Shown here piece by piece: positions 1 to 8,469 of a stretch of DNA of 64,000 bases (position 1 is the stretch's first letter; each line of letters opens with the position of its first letter). The notes beneath the pieces were generated by a model. That model saw only the letters and a list, made by a program, of their open reading frames with translations. It did no database searches and was not told the DNA's origin. Source of the DNA: Pseudomonas khorasanensis (GTDB taxonomy: Bacteria > Pseudomonadota > Gammaproteobacteria > Pseudomonadales > Pseudomonadaceae); NCBI RefSeq assembly GCF_014268505.2, contig NZ_JABWQP020000002.1, positions 496,001-560,000 on the forward strand. The letters are read 5' to 3'. The translations under genes and the position numbers were made by a program.

Positions 1-674
1 GGATTGCTGAAGCCGTGTTTGGCGCCATCAAGGCTGACAAACGTGTAGTCGGCGCCGGCCTTGTCCATTTCCGCTTTGAAGGCAGTGACATTGTCCTGGG
101 TGACCATGCTGTCGAGCGTACCGTGCTCGACCAGAATCTTCGCCTTCACGCTGCCCGGGGTTGCCGGAGCCTTGGTCGCCAGTGCACCGTGGAAACTCAC
201 CACGCCGGCCAGCGGCACGCCCTGGCGCGCAGCGTTCAGCACCACAGCCCCGCCGAAGCAATAGCCGATGGCTGCCAGTTTGCCGGTGTCGGTTTGCGGC
301 TGCTTCTTCAGCAAATCAAGGCCAGCGGCAAAACGTTTGCTGGCCGCGTCCGCATCCTTGGTCGCCGCCTGCATGAACGCCATCGCATCTTTCGGGTGCT
401 CGGTATTCTTGCCTTCGCCATACATGTCGATGGCCAGTGCGCTGTAGCCCAACTGGGCCAGATCCCGGGCGCGGCGCTTGGCGTAATCGTTCAGTCCCCA
501 CCATTCATGCACCACAACGACGCCCGGACGCTTGCCCTTGATCGCATCGTCATAAGCGTAGTAGCCGATCAGCCGGGTGCCGTCGGCGCTTTGATAGGGG
601 ATTTCTTCGGTCTTGATCGCAGCCTGGGTGAGGCTGCTGATGATCAGCAGAGTCAGGGCGAGGAACAGGCGCAT
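1..674 (-). CDS. Dienelactone hydrolase family protein, C-terminal end outside window
   Basis: Translated from the minus strand, the protein starts MRLFLALTLLIISSLTQA, a clear Sec signal peptide, so the enzyme is probably periplasmic. It then shows the alpha/beta-hydrolase layout of the dienelactone hydrolase family: a VVVVHEWWGLN strand/oxyanion region near residue 55, and GYCFGG with the cysteine nucleophile typical of this family. An HGTLD segment follows, and an AKHGF segment carrying the probable catalytic histidine lies just before the window edge. The start at 674 is supported by an AAGGAG just upstream. The gene is cut by the window, not broken. Substrate is unknown; the family hydrolyses dienelactones and other esters. 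Confidence 0.85.
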   Translation of the reverse strand, partial: MRLFLALTLLIISSLTQAAIKTEEIPYQSADGTRLIGYYAYDDAIKGKRPGVVVVHEWWGLNDYAKRRARDLAQLGYSALAIDMYGEGKNTEHPKDAMAFMQAATKDADAASKRFAAGLDLLKKQPQTDTGKLAAIGYCFGGAVVLNAARQGVPLAGVVSFHGALATKAPATPGSVKAKILVEHGTLDSMVTQDNVTAFKAEMDKAGADYTFVSLDGAKHGFSN

Positions 675-720
675 GGTCGGGTCTCCTTGGGGTAAGTGGT
701 CAGAACAGCCTAGTCGATCT

Positions 721-771
721 GGTTCAGGTCAGGTTCAGAGACGGTTCAGGGGCGGTACAGGGGAGGCTCAG
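721..771 (+). promoter_or_regulatory. Five 11-bp-phased PhoP-box half-sites upstream of oprH
   Basis: Heptamers GGTTCAG (721-727), GGTTCAG (732-738), GGTTCAG (743-749), GGTACAG (754-760) and GGCTCAG (765-771) lie exactly 11 bp apart. Direct repeats with an 11-bp period are the architecture of PhoP boxes, where a response-regulator dimer needs two. The next copies in either direction (710, 776) do not match. A possible -10 near 783-788 starts about 11 bp after the last copy, a spacing compatible with an activator replacing the -35. Binding by the PhoP encoded downstream is inferred. Confidence 0.8.
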
Positions 772-817
772 TAACCTTGCGCCATACCCAAACAGCACTG
801 TGAAAGAGGAAATACCC

Positions 818-1423
818 ATGACTCGTTTAAACAAACTGCTGCTGGCTTTTACCCTGTTAGGCTCCAGCATCGCGGCGAATGCCGACGACACCCGTAACTT
901 TGCCGGGCTGACGTTCGGCCAGACCAGCGACAAGATCGATAAGTCCCACGCGCTGAACAACAACCTCGACCACCCCAACGCCACCGGGGCCATCGATGGC
1001 AACAACACCTACGGCGTGCGCCTCGGGCAGCAAAACAGCCAGGGCCGCTACTACGCCACTTACGACAACGTTTCCGGCTCGCACAATGGCGTTAAACTGC
1101 GCCAGGAAAATTTGCTGGGCAGCTATGACCTGTTTTATCCGGTGGGCGGCAGCACCAAACTGTTCGGCGGCGCCACGGCCGGTCTGACCAAGCTGACTCA
1201 GGATTCGCCAGGCTTCAGTCGTGACAGCGACATCGGTTACGCCGTCGGCGGCCAGTTCGGTGTCCTGCAGCAAGTTTCGCAAAACACCTCGGTGGAACTC
1301 GGTTACCGTTATCTGCGCAGCAACGCCAGCACCGAAATGAAAGAGAGCGGCGGCAGCAAGCAGGGCTCGCTGGACTTGACCAGCAGCGCGCAGACCTACC
1401 TGTCGGCCAACTACTATTTCTAA
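818..1423 (+). CDS. oprH: Outer membrane protein OprH
   Basis: A 201-residue protein with signal peptide MTRLNKLLLAFTLLGSSIAANA and then DDTRNFAGLTFGQTSD. It resembles P. aeruginosa OprH, the eight-stranded barrel that binds LPS and stabilises the outer membrane under low Mg2+. Shared stretches include GRYYATY, NLLGSYD, KLFGGAT, GYRYLR and the end SANYYF; a terminal phenylalanine is the usual assembly signal for barrel proteins. The start at 818 is chosen over an in-frame GTG at 800 because the signal peptide begins there and AAAGAGGA lies just upstream. It is first in the oprH-phoP-phoQ order, though a REP pair separates it from phoP. Confidence 0.92.
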   Translation: MTRLNKLLLAFTLLGSSIAANADDTRNFAGLTFGQTSDKIDKSHALNNNLDHPNATGAIDGNNTYGVRLGQQNSQGRYYATYDNVSGSHNGVKLRQENLLGSYDLFYPVGGSTKLFGGATAGLTKLTQDSPGFSRDSDIGYAVGGQFGVLQQVSQNTSVELGYRYLRSNASTEMKESGGSKQGSLDLTSSAQTYLSANYYF

Positions 1424-1439
1424 GTAGTTGCCAGGTCAA

Positions 1440-1529
1440 TGTGGGAGCGAGCCTGCTCGCGAAGGCCATTGGTCAGTCGATTTCCGGGTTGACTGATCCA
1501 CCGCTTTCGCGAGCAGGCTCGCTCCCACA
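1440..1529. repeat. Paired inverted REP element
   Basis: Two REP units face each other: TGTGGGAGCGAGCCTGCTCG on the left and its complement ending GCTCCCACA on the right, with about 40 bp between. Each unit is itself a small hairpin (GAGCCTGCTCGCGA). It sits between oprH and phoP, so it may trim or stabilise the oprH message. Confidence 0.85.
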
Positions 1530-1567
1530 GGTTGTGTGGGGAGAGTTCAAGTAATGGGGAGAAAGGC

Positions 1568-2245
1568 ATGAAACTGTTGGTCGTTGAAGATGAGGCGCTG
1601 TTGCGTCATCACCTGCAAACCCGCCTGACGGAGAGCGGTCACGTGGTCGAATCCGTGGCCAACGCCGAGGAGGCGCTGTACCAGACCGGACAGTTCAACT
1701 TCGATCTGGCGGTGATCGATCTCGGCCTGCCGGGCATGGGCGGGCTCGATCTCATCCGCCAGTTGCGCTCAGGCGGCAAGACGTTCCCGATCCTGATTCT
1801 CACCGCGCGCGGCAACTGGCAGGACAAGGTCGAAGGCCTCGCCGCCGGTGCCGACGATTACGTGGTCAAACCGTTCCAGTTCGAAGAACTCGACGCACGC
1901 CTGAACGCGTTGCTGCGCCGCTCCAGCGGGTTCACCCAATCGACCATCGTCGCCGGTCCGTTGCTGCTGGACCTCAATCGCAAACAGGCGAGCCTCGATG
2001 AGCAACCGCTGGCGCTGACCGCCTACGAATATCGCATTCTCGAATACCTGATGCGCCACCATCAGCAAGTGGTGCCCAAGGATCGGTTGATGGAACAGCT
2101 CTATCCCGATGACGACGAGCGTGATCCGAATGTGATCGAAGTGCTGGTCGGGCGTCTGCGGCGCAAACTCGAAGGCCCGGCCGGGTTCAAACCGATCGAC
2201 ACCGTGCGCGGGCTCGGCTATCTGTTCAACGAGCGCTGCACTTGA
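1568..2245 (+). CDS. phoP: Response regulator PhoP
   Basis: OmpR-family regulator of 225 residues. The receiver domain has acidic E8/D8-type residues near the start (VVEDEA), phosphoacceptor D51 in AVIDLGLPGM, and K in VVKPF; a winged-helix DNA-binding domain follows (TAYEYRILEYL...NVIEVLVGRLRRKL...DTVRGLGYLF). The sequence is near-identical in layout to P. aeruginosa PhoP, which with PhoQ controls outer-membrane remodelling, LPS modification and polymyxin tolerance under low Mg2+. The start at 1568 follows GGGAGAAAGGC; the frame extends upstream but without a better site. Its stop overlaps the phoQ start by four bases. The 11-bp repeats before oprH make autoregulation likely. Confidence 0.95.
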   Translation: MKLLVVEDEALLRHHLQTRLTESGHVVESVANAEEALYQTGQFNFDLAVIDLGLPGMGGLDLIRQLRSGGKTFPILILTARGNWQDKVEGLAAGADDYVVKPFQFEELDARLNALLRRSSGFTQSTIVAGPLLLDLNRKQASLDEQPLALTAYEYRILEYLMRHHQQVVPKDRLMEQLYPDDDERDPNVIEVLVGRLRRKLEGPAGFKPIDTVRGLGYLFNERCT

Positions 2246-3588
2246 TCCGTTCCCTTCGCGTTCGTTTGATGCTCGCCGCCACCACGTTGGCGGTGTTGTT
2301 CATGCTCGCCTTGCTCCCGGCGATGCAAGGCGCGTTCAGCCTCGCCTTGCAGGATTCTATCGAGCAACGCCTGGCCTCGGACGTCACTACGCTGATCTCC
2401 GCCGCGCGCGTGGAAAACGGTCGCCTGGTGATGCCGTCGCAATTGCCGGACGAGCGCTTCAACCTCACCGATTTCCGCTTGCTCGGTTATATCTACGACC
2501 GGGAAGGGCACCTGGTCTGGCGCTCCAAAGCCACCCAGGAAGAGCGGATCAACTACAAACCGCGCTACGACGGCCTCGGCAACGAGTTCGCGCGGATTCG
2601 TGAAGCCAGCGGCCAGGAATTCTTCGTCTACGACGTCGAAGTCAAATTGCTTGGCGGCAAAAGTGCGGCGTTCAGCATCGTCGCTCTGCAACCGGTGCGC
2701 GAATACGAAACCACCCTCGAAGGCCTGCGCGAAAATCTCTATCTGGGCTTCGGCGCGGCACTGCTCGTGTTGCTGGCGTTGTTATGGATCGGCCTGACCT
2801 GGGGCCTCAAAGCCTTGCGCAGATTGAGCCAGGAACTCGATGAAATCGAAGGCGGCACCCGTGAAAGCCTCACGGAAAAACACCCGCGTGAATTGCTGCG
2901 CCTGACCGGCTCGCTCAACCGGTTGTTGCTCAGCGAACGCCAGCAGCGCAGCCGCTACCGCGACTCCCTCGACGACCTTGCGCACAGCCTGAAAACACCA
3001 TTGGCGGTGCTTCAAGGCGTCAGCGAAGACATGGCTCAGCGGCCTGAAGACCGCGATCAGGCCTGGGTGCTGCAAAGTCAGATCGAGCGCATGAGCCAGC
3101 AGATCAGCTATCAATTGCAGCGGGCGAGCCTGCGCAAAAGCGGCCTGGTGCGCCATCAGGTGCGCCTGCAGCCAGTGCTCAAAAGCCTGTGCGACACGCT
3201 GGACAAGGTTTACCGCGACAAACGCGTGCGTGTGGCGTTTGACCTGCCGGAGCATTGCTACGTGCCGATCGAGCAGGGCGCCTTGCTGGAAATGCTCGGC
3301 AACCTGCTGGAAAACGCCTATCGCCTGTGCCTGGGCGAAGTGCGCGTCAGCGTGCGCGAATCGCTGGCAGGGATAGAACTGTGCGTAGAGGACGACGGCC
3401 CCGGCGTGCCACCTGATCAGCGAGCGCGAATTCTTGAACGCGGCGAACGGCTGGACGCCCAGCATCCGGGGCAGGGGATCGGGCTGGCGGTGGTCAAGGA
3501 CATCATCGAAAGCTACAACGCCCGGTTAGCGCTGGGCGATTCGCCGATGGGCGGGGCGGCGTTCAGGATTCATTTCCCTGCTGTTTGA
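2242..3588 (+). CDS. phoQ: Sensor histidine kinase PhoQ
   Basis: A 448-residue inner-membrane kinase starting at a TTG codon that overlaps the phoP stop (TTGA), which implies translational coupling. A first membrane helix (about residues 9-30) and a second (about 165-190) bracket a periplasmic sensor of about 130 residues. A HAMP region and dimerisation helix with phosphoacceptor H248 (DDLAHSLKTPL) follow, then ATPase boxes LLENAYRL (N box), VEDDGPGV and GQGIGLAV. Close to P. aeruginosa PhoQ, including YIYDREG and NYKPRYDG in the sensor. In that organism PhoQ represses PhoP activity at high Mg2+; the ligand here is inferred. The sequence ends just before a REP pair. Confidence 0.94.
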   Translation: MIRSLRVRLMLAATTLAVLFMLALLPAMQGAFSLALQDSIEQRLASDVTTLISAARVENGRLVMPSQLPDERFNLTDFRLLGYIYDREGHLVWRSKATQEERINYKPRYDGLGNEFARIREASGQEFFVYDVEVKLLGGKSAAFSIVALQPVREYETTLEGLRENLYLGFGAALLVLLALLWIGLTWGLKALRRLSQELDEIEGGTRESLTEKHPRELLRLTGSLNRLLLSERQQRSRYRDSLDDLAHSLKTPLAVLQGVSEDMAQRPEDRDQAWVLQSQIERMSQQISYQLQRASLRKSGLVRHQVRLQPVLKSLCDTLDKVYRDKRVRVAFDLPEHCYVPIEQGALLEMLGNLLENAYRLCLGEVRVSVRESLAGIELCVEDDGPGVPPDQRARILERGERLDAQHPGQGIGLAVVKDIIESYNARLALGDSPMGGAAFRIHFPAV

Positions 3589-3607
3589 ATGTTGGCAGTG
3601 CTGGCCT

Positions 3608-3674
3608 CTTCGCGAGCAGGCTCGCTCCCACGTTTGAAATGCAGTCCTCCTGTGGGAGGGAGCCTGCTCGCGAG
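3608..3674. repeat. Paired inverted REP element
   Basis: Left unit CTTCGCGAGCAGGCTCGCTC and right unit GTGGGAGGGAGCCTGCTCGC are inverted copies with a short 20-bp spacer. It fills the gap between the convergent phoQ and AraC-type genes and could act as a bidirectional RNA-end hairpin. Confidence 0.8.
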
Positions 3675-3684
3675 GCGTCTGCCT

Positions 3685-4683
3685 TCACAGCTCCTGCGCC
3701 CGATAAGCCCCCGGCGTCAGCCCCGTCCACTTCTTGAATGCCCTGTGAAACGCCGAAGGCTCCGAGAATCCCAACTGCTCGGCGATCTGCTGCAACGACA
3801 GATCCGCTCGCCCCAGATGGTAGATGGCGATATCCCGCCGCAGTTGATCCTTCAGCTCCTGAAAACTCGTGCCTTCCTCGCGCAGGTGCCGGCGCAAGGT
3901 CTGCGGGCTGATGTGCAGGTGCGCGGCGACGGCTTCGAGATCCGGCCAGCGTGCAGTGTCGCGGCTGAGCAAGCGGCGCAAGCGGCTGCTCAGGCTGTCG
4001 CCGTCGTCCGGGCGTGACAGCAGGTCGGCCGGGGAGCGTTCGAGGAAATGTTTGAGCGTGCGCTCGTCCTGCAACAGCGGCATGGTCAGGTAGCGACTGT
4101 GAAACAGCAGGCTGCTCTGCTCGCCGTCGAACATCAGCGGGCAGGGGAACAGCAGGTCGTATTCGCTGCCGTGTTCGGGGCGTGGGTAGCTGAATGTCGC
4201 CTGTTCAAGGCGAATCCGCTGGCCGATCAGCCAACTGCCCAGACGATGCCAGATCACCAGCAGACTTTCGGTGAGGAAGTGATCCGGATCCCACCACCGC
4301 GCGTCATCCAGGCTCAAACGCACCCATTCGTCTTCACGGCTCAAGGTCAGGCGCGGCGCGTCGGGGAACAGGCTGTAAAACAACAAACCGCGCTGCAGGG
4401 CCTTTTCCAGATTGCGGCAATGAATCGAGGCGTGGCACATCATGGCGAAGCTGCCGGGTTTGCTCGGGGCGCTGCCAAAGCCCAGGTATTCGTCGTCCAG
4501 TGCCTTCCACAGACTCTGAATCAAAAGCGTGAACTGCTCTGGAGCGATGCGCGCACGGGGCTCATCCAGCAATTGCCGACTGATGCCCAGTTGTTGCAGC
4601 AGCCCTGAATAATCAAAGCCCCGACGGCGCGCACCGCCGAGGGCGGCACGGGCAAAATGGCTGGCAATGGTGCGTTCGCGCAT
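3685..4683 (-). CDS. AraC-family transcriptional regulator
   Basis: A 332-residue regulator with a long N-terminal domain of the type found in OruR/ArgR-like AraC proteins (about residues 20-205) and a C-terminal pair of helix-turn-helix motifs (LEAVAAHLHISPQTLRRHLR and LSLQQIAEQLGFSEPSAFHR) ending FKKWTGLTPGAYR. The start MRERTIASHF at 4683 has AAGGA about 12 bp upstream; the reading frame continues upstream but lacks a ribosome site. It is divergent from dctA. Effector and targets are not evident: dctA has its own sigma-54 signals, so control of dctA by this protein is not required. Confidence 0.85.
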   Translation of the reverse strand: MRERTIASHFARAALGGARRRGFDYSGLLQQLGISRQLLDEPRARIAPEQFTLLIQSLWKALDDEYLGFGSAPSKPGSFAMMCHASIHCRNLEKALQRGLLFYSLFPDAPRLTLSREDEWVRLSLDDARWWDPDHFLTESLLVIWHRLGSWLIGQRIRLEQATFSYPRPEHGSEYDLLFPCPLMFDGEQSSLLFHSRYLTMPLLQDERTLKHFLERSPADLLSRPDDGDSLSSRLRRLLSRDTARWPDLEAVAAHLHISPQTLRRHLREEGTSFQELKDQLRRDIAIYHLGRADLSLQQIAEQLGFSEPSAFHRAFKKWTGLTPGAYRAQEL

Positions 4684-4738
4684 GAGCGGGAGATCCTTGT
4701 TCAGGCCCCGATCGTAACGGCGGGCCTGAAGCGCAACA

Positions 4739-4795
4739 AGGCGGATTTCCGCCAAATTGCAGGACGGCAAGCGGCGAGGTGGCGGAAATCCGCCA
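4739..4795. promoter_or_regulatory. Two palindromic upstream activator sites, DctD-like
   Basis: AGGCGGATTTCCGCCA (4739-4754) and TGGCGGAAATCCGCCA (4780-4795) are two near-perfect palindromes, and the second is the reverse complement of the first except for one end base. Their centres are 41 bp apart, about four helical turns. They lie roughly 80-135 bp before the -24/-12 promoter at 4873, the normal place for a sigma-54 enhancer. The GCGGAAATCCGC core resembles the DctD sites I recall from rhizobial dctA. DctB/DctD are not in the window. Confidence 0.75.
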
Positions 4796-4872
4796 ACCCT
4801 CGGACGGCGAAACCGAGCCAGAAAATCCCTGAAACCCTGATATCAAAAGGCTTGCTGGCAGTCGCACCACTC

Positions 4873-4887
4873 TGGCACGGGGTTTGC
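4873..4887 (+). promoter_or_regulatory. Sigma-54 promoter of dctA
   Basis: TGGCACGGGGTTTGC matches the -24/-12 consensus, with GG at 4874-4875 and GC at 4886-4887 separated by exactly 10 bp. It lies about 145 bp before the dctA start, downstream of the two palindromic activator sites. RpoN dependence of dctA is known in Pseudomonas and rhizobia. Confidence 0.85.
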
Positions 4888-5030
4888 GATACAAGTGACA
4901 GAAGCGTGCATTTACTCCCGCCGGGAAGGTGCCGTCCAACAACAAATCCCTCCAGTGCAGGAGGGTTCGCAATTAAGGTTCGGCGCTCGACAGATGGATG
5001 TTGCCCGCTGGACGCTTGAGGAAACCTGCA

Positions 5031-6365
5031 ATGACGACTCGTCAGCCAATTTATAAATCCCTATATTTCCAGGTGATCGTTGCCATCGCCATCGGCATCC
5101 TGCTCGGTCACTTCTACCCGCAGACCGGTGTGGCCCTCAAACCGCTGGGTGACGGGTTCATCAAGCTGATCAAAATGGTCATCGCCCCGATCATCTTCTG
5201 TACGGTTGTCAGCGGCATCGCCGGCATGCAGAACATGAAGTCCGTGGGCAAGACCGGCGGCTACGCGCTGCTGTACTTCGAAATCGTCTCCACCATTGCC
5301 CTGCTGATCGGTCTGATCGTGGTCAACGTTGTGCAACCGGGCGCCGGCATGCACATCGACGTTACCACCCTCGATGCCTCGAAAATCGCCACCTACGTGA
5401 CGGCCAGTAAAGACCAGAGCATTGTCGGTTTCCTCCTCAATGTGATCCCCAATACCATCGTTGGCGCGTTCGCCACCGGTGACATTCTGCAAGTGCTGAT
5501 GTTCTCGGTAATCTTCGGCTACGCCCTGCATCGCCTGGGGTCGTACGGTCGTCCGCTGCTGGATATGATCGATCGCTTCGCCCATGTGATGTTCAACATC
5601 ATCAACATGATCATGAAACTGGCGCCACTGGGTGCGTTCGGTGCCATGGCGTTCACCATCGGTGCCTACGGTGTCGGCTCGCTGGTGCAACTGGGTCAGT
5701 TGATGATCTGCTTCTACATCACCTGCGTACTGTTCGTCGTGGTGGTGCTGGGCGCGATCTGCCGTGCTCACGGTTTCAGCGTATTTAAACTGGTGCGTTA
5801 CATCCGTGAAGAACTGTTGATCGTACTGGGTACGTCCTCGTCGGAATCGGCACTGCCACGCATGCTGATCAAGATGGAGCGTCTGGGCGCGAAGAAATCG
5901 GTAGTGGGTCTGGTGATCCCGACCGGCTACTCGTTCAACCTCGACGGTACGTCGATCTACCTGACCATGGCGGCCGTGTTCATTGCGCAAGCAACCGACA
6001 CCCACATGGACATCACCCATCAGATCACTCTGCTGCTGGTGCTGCTGCTGTCCTCCAAAGGCGCGGCGGGCGTAACCGGTTCGGGCTTCATCGTACTGGC
6101 CGCTACCCTGTCGGCGGTGGGCCACCTGCCAGTCGCCGGTCTGGCGCTGATTCTGGGTATCGACCGCTTCATGTCCGAAGCCCGTGCGCTGACCAACCTG
6201 GTGGGTAACGCGGTTGCCACCATCGTGGTCGCCAAGTGGGTCAAGGAACTGGACACCGATCAACTGCAAGCCGAGCTGGCTTCGGGCGGTCGTGGTATCT
6301 CCGACGAGCGTGAAGAAGACGACCTGGGCGTGGCTGAAGGCCCAACCCCGAGCAATGCCAAGTAA
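5031..6365 (+). CDS. dctA: C4-dicarboxylate/H+ symporter DctA
   Basis: A 444-residue membrane transporter of the dicarboxylate/amino acid:cation symporter family that takes up succinate, fumarate and malate. It is very close to E. coli DctA, with [39 protein letters not shown], the serine-rich hairpin [13 protein letters not shown], the substrate motif [10 protein letters not shown], and [18 protein letters not shown]. The last two set it apart from GltP. The start [10 protein letters not shown] at 5031 follows TTGAGGAAACC. Control is by the sigma-54 promoter and paired palindromes upstream, so expression should respond to dicarboxylates through a DctBD-type system. A strong intrinsic terminator follows. 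Confidence 0.94.
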   Translation: MTTRQPIYKSLYFQVIVAIAIGILLGHFYPQTGVALKPLGDGFIKLIKMVIAPIIFCTVVSGIAGMQNMKSVGKTGGYALLYFEIVSTIALLIGLIVVNVVQPGAGMHIDVTTLDASKIATYVTASKDQSIVGFLLNVIPNTIVGAFATGDILQVLMFSVIFGYALHRLGSYGRPLLDMIDRFAHVMFNIINMIMKLAPLGAFGAMAFTIGAYGVGSLVQLGQLMICFYITCVLFVVVVLGAICRAHGFSVFKLVRYIREELLIVLGTSSSESALPRMLIKMERLGAKKSVVGLVIPTGYSFNLDGTSIYLTMAAVFIAQATDTHMDITHQITLLLVLLLSSKGAAGVTGSGFIVLAATLSAVGHLPVAGLALILGIDRFMSEARALTNLVGNAVATIVVAKWVKELDTDQLQAELASGGRGISDEREEDDLGVAEGPTPSNAK

Positions 6366-6378
6366 CATTGCTTGAATG

Positions 6379-6405
6379 GAAAAACCCGCTTCGGCGGGTT
6401 TTTTC
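6379..6405 (+). terminator. Intrinsic terminator after dctA
   Basis: AACCCGC-TTC-GGCGGGTT hairpin with A-run before and T-run after, 15 bp past the dctA stop. Confidence 0.9.
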
Positions 6406-6509
6406 TTGTCTGCAATTTGAGCGCAACGGTCACACCCGCTGACATTTGTGGTGATTGCCGCATCGGCGAAGGCTGCCTAGGCTGACTGCATCGCCCAAGG
6501 AGTTCGCCC

Positions 6510-7691
6510 ATGTCCGCACCGCTGGCCTCACTGAAGATTCTGGATTTTTCCACGCTGCTGCCGGGGCCGTTCGCCTCGTTGCTGCTGGCGGACATGGGCG
6601 CCGAAGTGCTGCGCATCGAATCGCCGGCACGTCTGGATTTGCTGCGGGTGCTGCCGCCCCACGATGGCGGTGTTTCGGCCAGTCACGCCTACCTGAATCG
6701 AAACAAGCGCAGTCTGGCGCTGGATCTGAAACAGCCCGAAGCGCTGGAAATCATCAAGCAACTTCTCGGCGATTACGACATTGTGCTTGAGCAGTTTCGC
6801 CCCGGCGTCATGGAGCGCCTGGGCCTGGGTTACGACGCGCTGAAGGCGATCAATCCGCAGCTGATCTACGTATCGATCAGCGGTTATGGCCAGACCGGGC
6901 CGTACAAGGAACGAGCGGGGCATGACATCAACTACCTGGCACTGGCGGGGCTGGCCAGCTACACCGGACGTGCCGACAGCGGGCCGTTGCCGCTGGGCAT
7001 GCAGGTTGCGGACGTGGCCGGCGGCTCGTTGCATGGGGTGATCGGCTTGCTGGCCGCGGTGATTGCCCGACAGCAGAGCGGGCAGGGCACCCATCTGGAC
7101 GTGAGCATGACCGATTGCGCGTTCGCCCTGAACGCCATGGCGGGTGCGGGTTATCTGGCCTGCGGCGCGGAGCCAGGGTGGGAGGACCAGATACTCAATG
7201 GCGGCAGCTTTTATGATTATTACCGCTCGCGGGATGGACGCTGGATGTCGGTTGGCAGCCTGGAGCCGGCGTTCATGCAGCAACTGTGCGCGGCGTTGGG
7301 CCGACCGGAACTGGCGGAGCAGGGGCTGTCACCTCGGCCCGAGCAGCAATGGGCCTTGAAGCAAGCGCTGAAGGTCGAGTTCGAGCGGCATGACTTTGCG
7401 CAACTGTGTGAGCTGTTCGCCGGGATTGATGCGTGTGTCGAGCCGGTGTTGAGTCTGAGTGAGGCGGTGCGGCATCCGCAGTTGCAGGCGCGGGAACTGG
7501 TGACGCAGGTGCCGCGCGATGACGGTTCGACGCAGGCGCAGATTGCCTGTCCGCTGAAGTTTTCCGAAGCGCTGCCGGCGCCTCGGCATATTGGCGCGGC
7601 GTTGGGGCAGCATACGGATCAGGTATTGGGGGAGCTTGGGTTCAGTGCTTCGAGGATTGAAGAATTGCGGCGGGCAAAGGTGATTCTGTAG
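6510..7691 (+). CDS. CaiB/BaiF-family CoA transferase (class III)
   Basis: A 393-residue protein of the family III CoA-transferases, which move CoA between carboxylic acids or act as alpha-methylacyl-CoA racemases. The N-terminus MSAPLASLKILDFSTLLPGPF and following DMGAEVLRIESP are typical, as are NRNKRSLALDLK, VLEQFRPGVMERLGLGYDAL and ISGYGQTGPYKERAGHDINYLALAG. The last block holds the aspartate (GHD) that forms the acyl anhydride in this family. AAGGAG precedes the ATG at good spacing. It stands alone between the dctA terminator and a REP pair, so its substrate cannot be read from context; the size and N-terminus favour the racemase-like subgroup. Confidence 0.85.
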   Translation: MSAPLASLKILDFSTLLPGPFASLLLADMGAEVLRIESPARLDLLRVLPPHDGGVSASHAYLNRNKRSLALDLKQPEALEIIKQLLGDYDIVLEQFRPGVMERLGLGYDALKAINPQLIYVSISGYGQTGPYKERAGHDINYLALAGLASYTGRADSGPLPLGMQVADVAGGSLHGVIGLLAAVIARQQSGQGTHLDVSMTDCAFALNAMAGAGYLACGAEPGWEDQILNGGSFYDYYRSRDGRWMSVGSLEPAFMQQLCAALGRPELAEQGLSPRPEQQWALKQALKVEFERHDFAQLCELFAGIDACVEPVLSLSEAVRHPQLQARELVTQVPRDDGSTQAQIACPLKFSEALPAPRHIGAALGQHTDQVLGELGFSASRIEELRRAKVIL

Positions 7692-7706
7692 CGTTTATGC
7701 CGGACT

Positions 7707-7799
7707 CATCGCGGGCAAGCCCGCTCCCACAGGTTTTTGTGTCGTACATAGAGTCTGTAAGCACCACGTACATTGTGGGAGCTGGCTTGCCAGCGATGA
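7707..7799. repeat. Paired inverted repeat, variant REP
   Basis: CATCGCGGGCAAGCCCGCTC on the left and GTGGGAGCTGGCTTGCCAGC on the right are related but not identical inverted units, representing a second REP sequence class in this genome (core GGCTTGCC rather than GGCTCGC). It lies between two convergent genes. Confidence 0.75.
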
Positions 7800-7826
7800 G
7801 GCCCGCCGAAGCACTGCAGAAACCGA

Positions 7827-8321
7827 CTATTCCACACGCATCTCGCCACTGAACACCAACGTATTGCGGCAGCGCCGACACAGATATCGCCGGCCCTTTC
7901 TGACCAGGCCATGGCGTTGCGCCGTGAACGCAAAGTCACTGTCGGCGCACGGGCATTTGTAGATGTAGCGCGTCACGCTGCGGCGTTTGATTTCGTACGT
8001 GTGGCAGCGATCCGGCGGCAGTTCGTAAACGCCGCGCATGATCAATTGCCATTCCTCGCCATGGGGCTGGATGCGGTCGCCGAACAGTTGATGGGCGATC
8101 AGGTGCGCGACTTCGTGGGCCACGGTCTGTTTGAGGAAGTGATCGGTGTTTTCCCGGTACAACTGCGGGTTGAAGCGCAACAGGTTCTCGTGCAAATGCG
8201 CGACACCGGCTTTCTGTCCGCGCAATTTGAGGCTGACGACGGGACGTTTGAAGGAGCGTTTGAAAAAGGATTCAGCGAGTTGGTAACAGTCTTCGACGCG
8301 GGTATTGAGTTGCTCGGGCAT
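7827..8321 (-). CDS. sprT: SprT-family zinc metalloprotease-like protein
   Basis: A 164-residue cytosolic protein. The metalloprotease motif HEVAH lies in LKQTVAHEVAHLIAH (about residues 70-85), followed by HGEEWQLIM with a third probable zinc ligand. The C-terminus has a zinc ribbon: CPC near residue 120 and CRRC near 148. This is the SprT layout, related to the Spartan DNA-protein crosslink protease domain. The bacterial role is not well defined. Start at 8321 is the first ATG. Downstream the gene faces a CoA-transferase gene across a REP pair. Confidence 0.88.
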   Translation of the reverse strand: MPEQLNTRVEDCYQLAESFFKRSFKRPVVSLKLRGQKAGVAHLHENLLRFNPQLYRENTDHFLKQTVAHEVAHLIAHQLFGDRIQPHGEEWQLIMRGVYELPPDRCHTYEIKRRSVTRYIYKCPCADSDFAFTAQRHGLVRKGRRYLCRRCRNTLVFSGEMRVE

Positions 8322-8412
8322 GCTTGATGGATCTCCAGAGACGCCGAGTATGCCGCAACCCCGGCAACTTGCGAATCGCCGACCTGCCGAATGGTCATCG
8401 CCCCAACGAGAA

Positions 8413-8430
8413 GGCCGCCTTGCGGCGGCC
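8413..8430 (-). terminator. Hairpin after the Yip1-type gene, weak terminator candidate
   Basis: GGCCGCC-TTGC-GGCGGCC forms a strong GC hairpin 40 bp past the minus-strand stop at 8470, but the following minus-strand bases (TTCTCGTTGG) are only partly T-rich, so termination is uncertain. Confidence 0.45.
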
Positions 8431-8469
8431 TGTGTTGGCAGATCTTGTTTTTCTCAGGGGTGAAACACA

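Noticed and set aside
5031..6365. Naming the transporter gltP
   Set aside because: GHFYP start region, [15 protein letters not shown] and the sigma-54/DctD-like promoter fit DctA rather than glutamate carriers.
5061..6368. 435-codon open frame antisense to dctA
   Set aside because: Translation is dominated by Q, H, D and G with no domain; dctA on the other strand is near-identical to known transporters.
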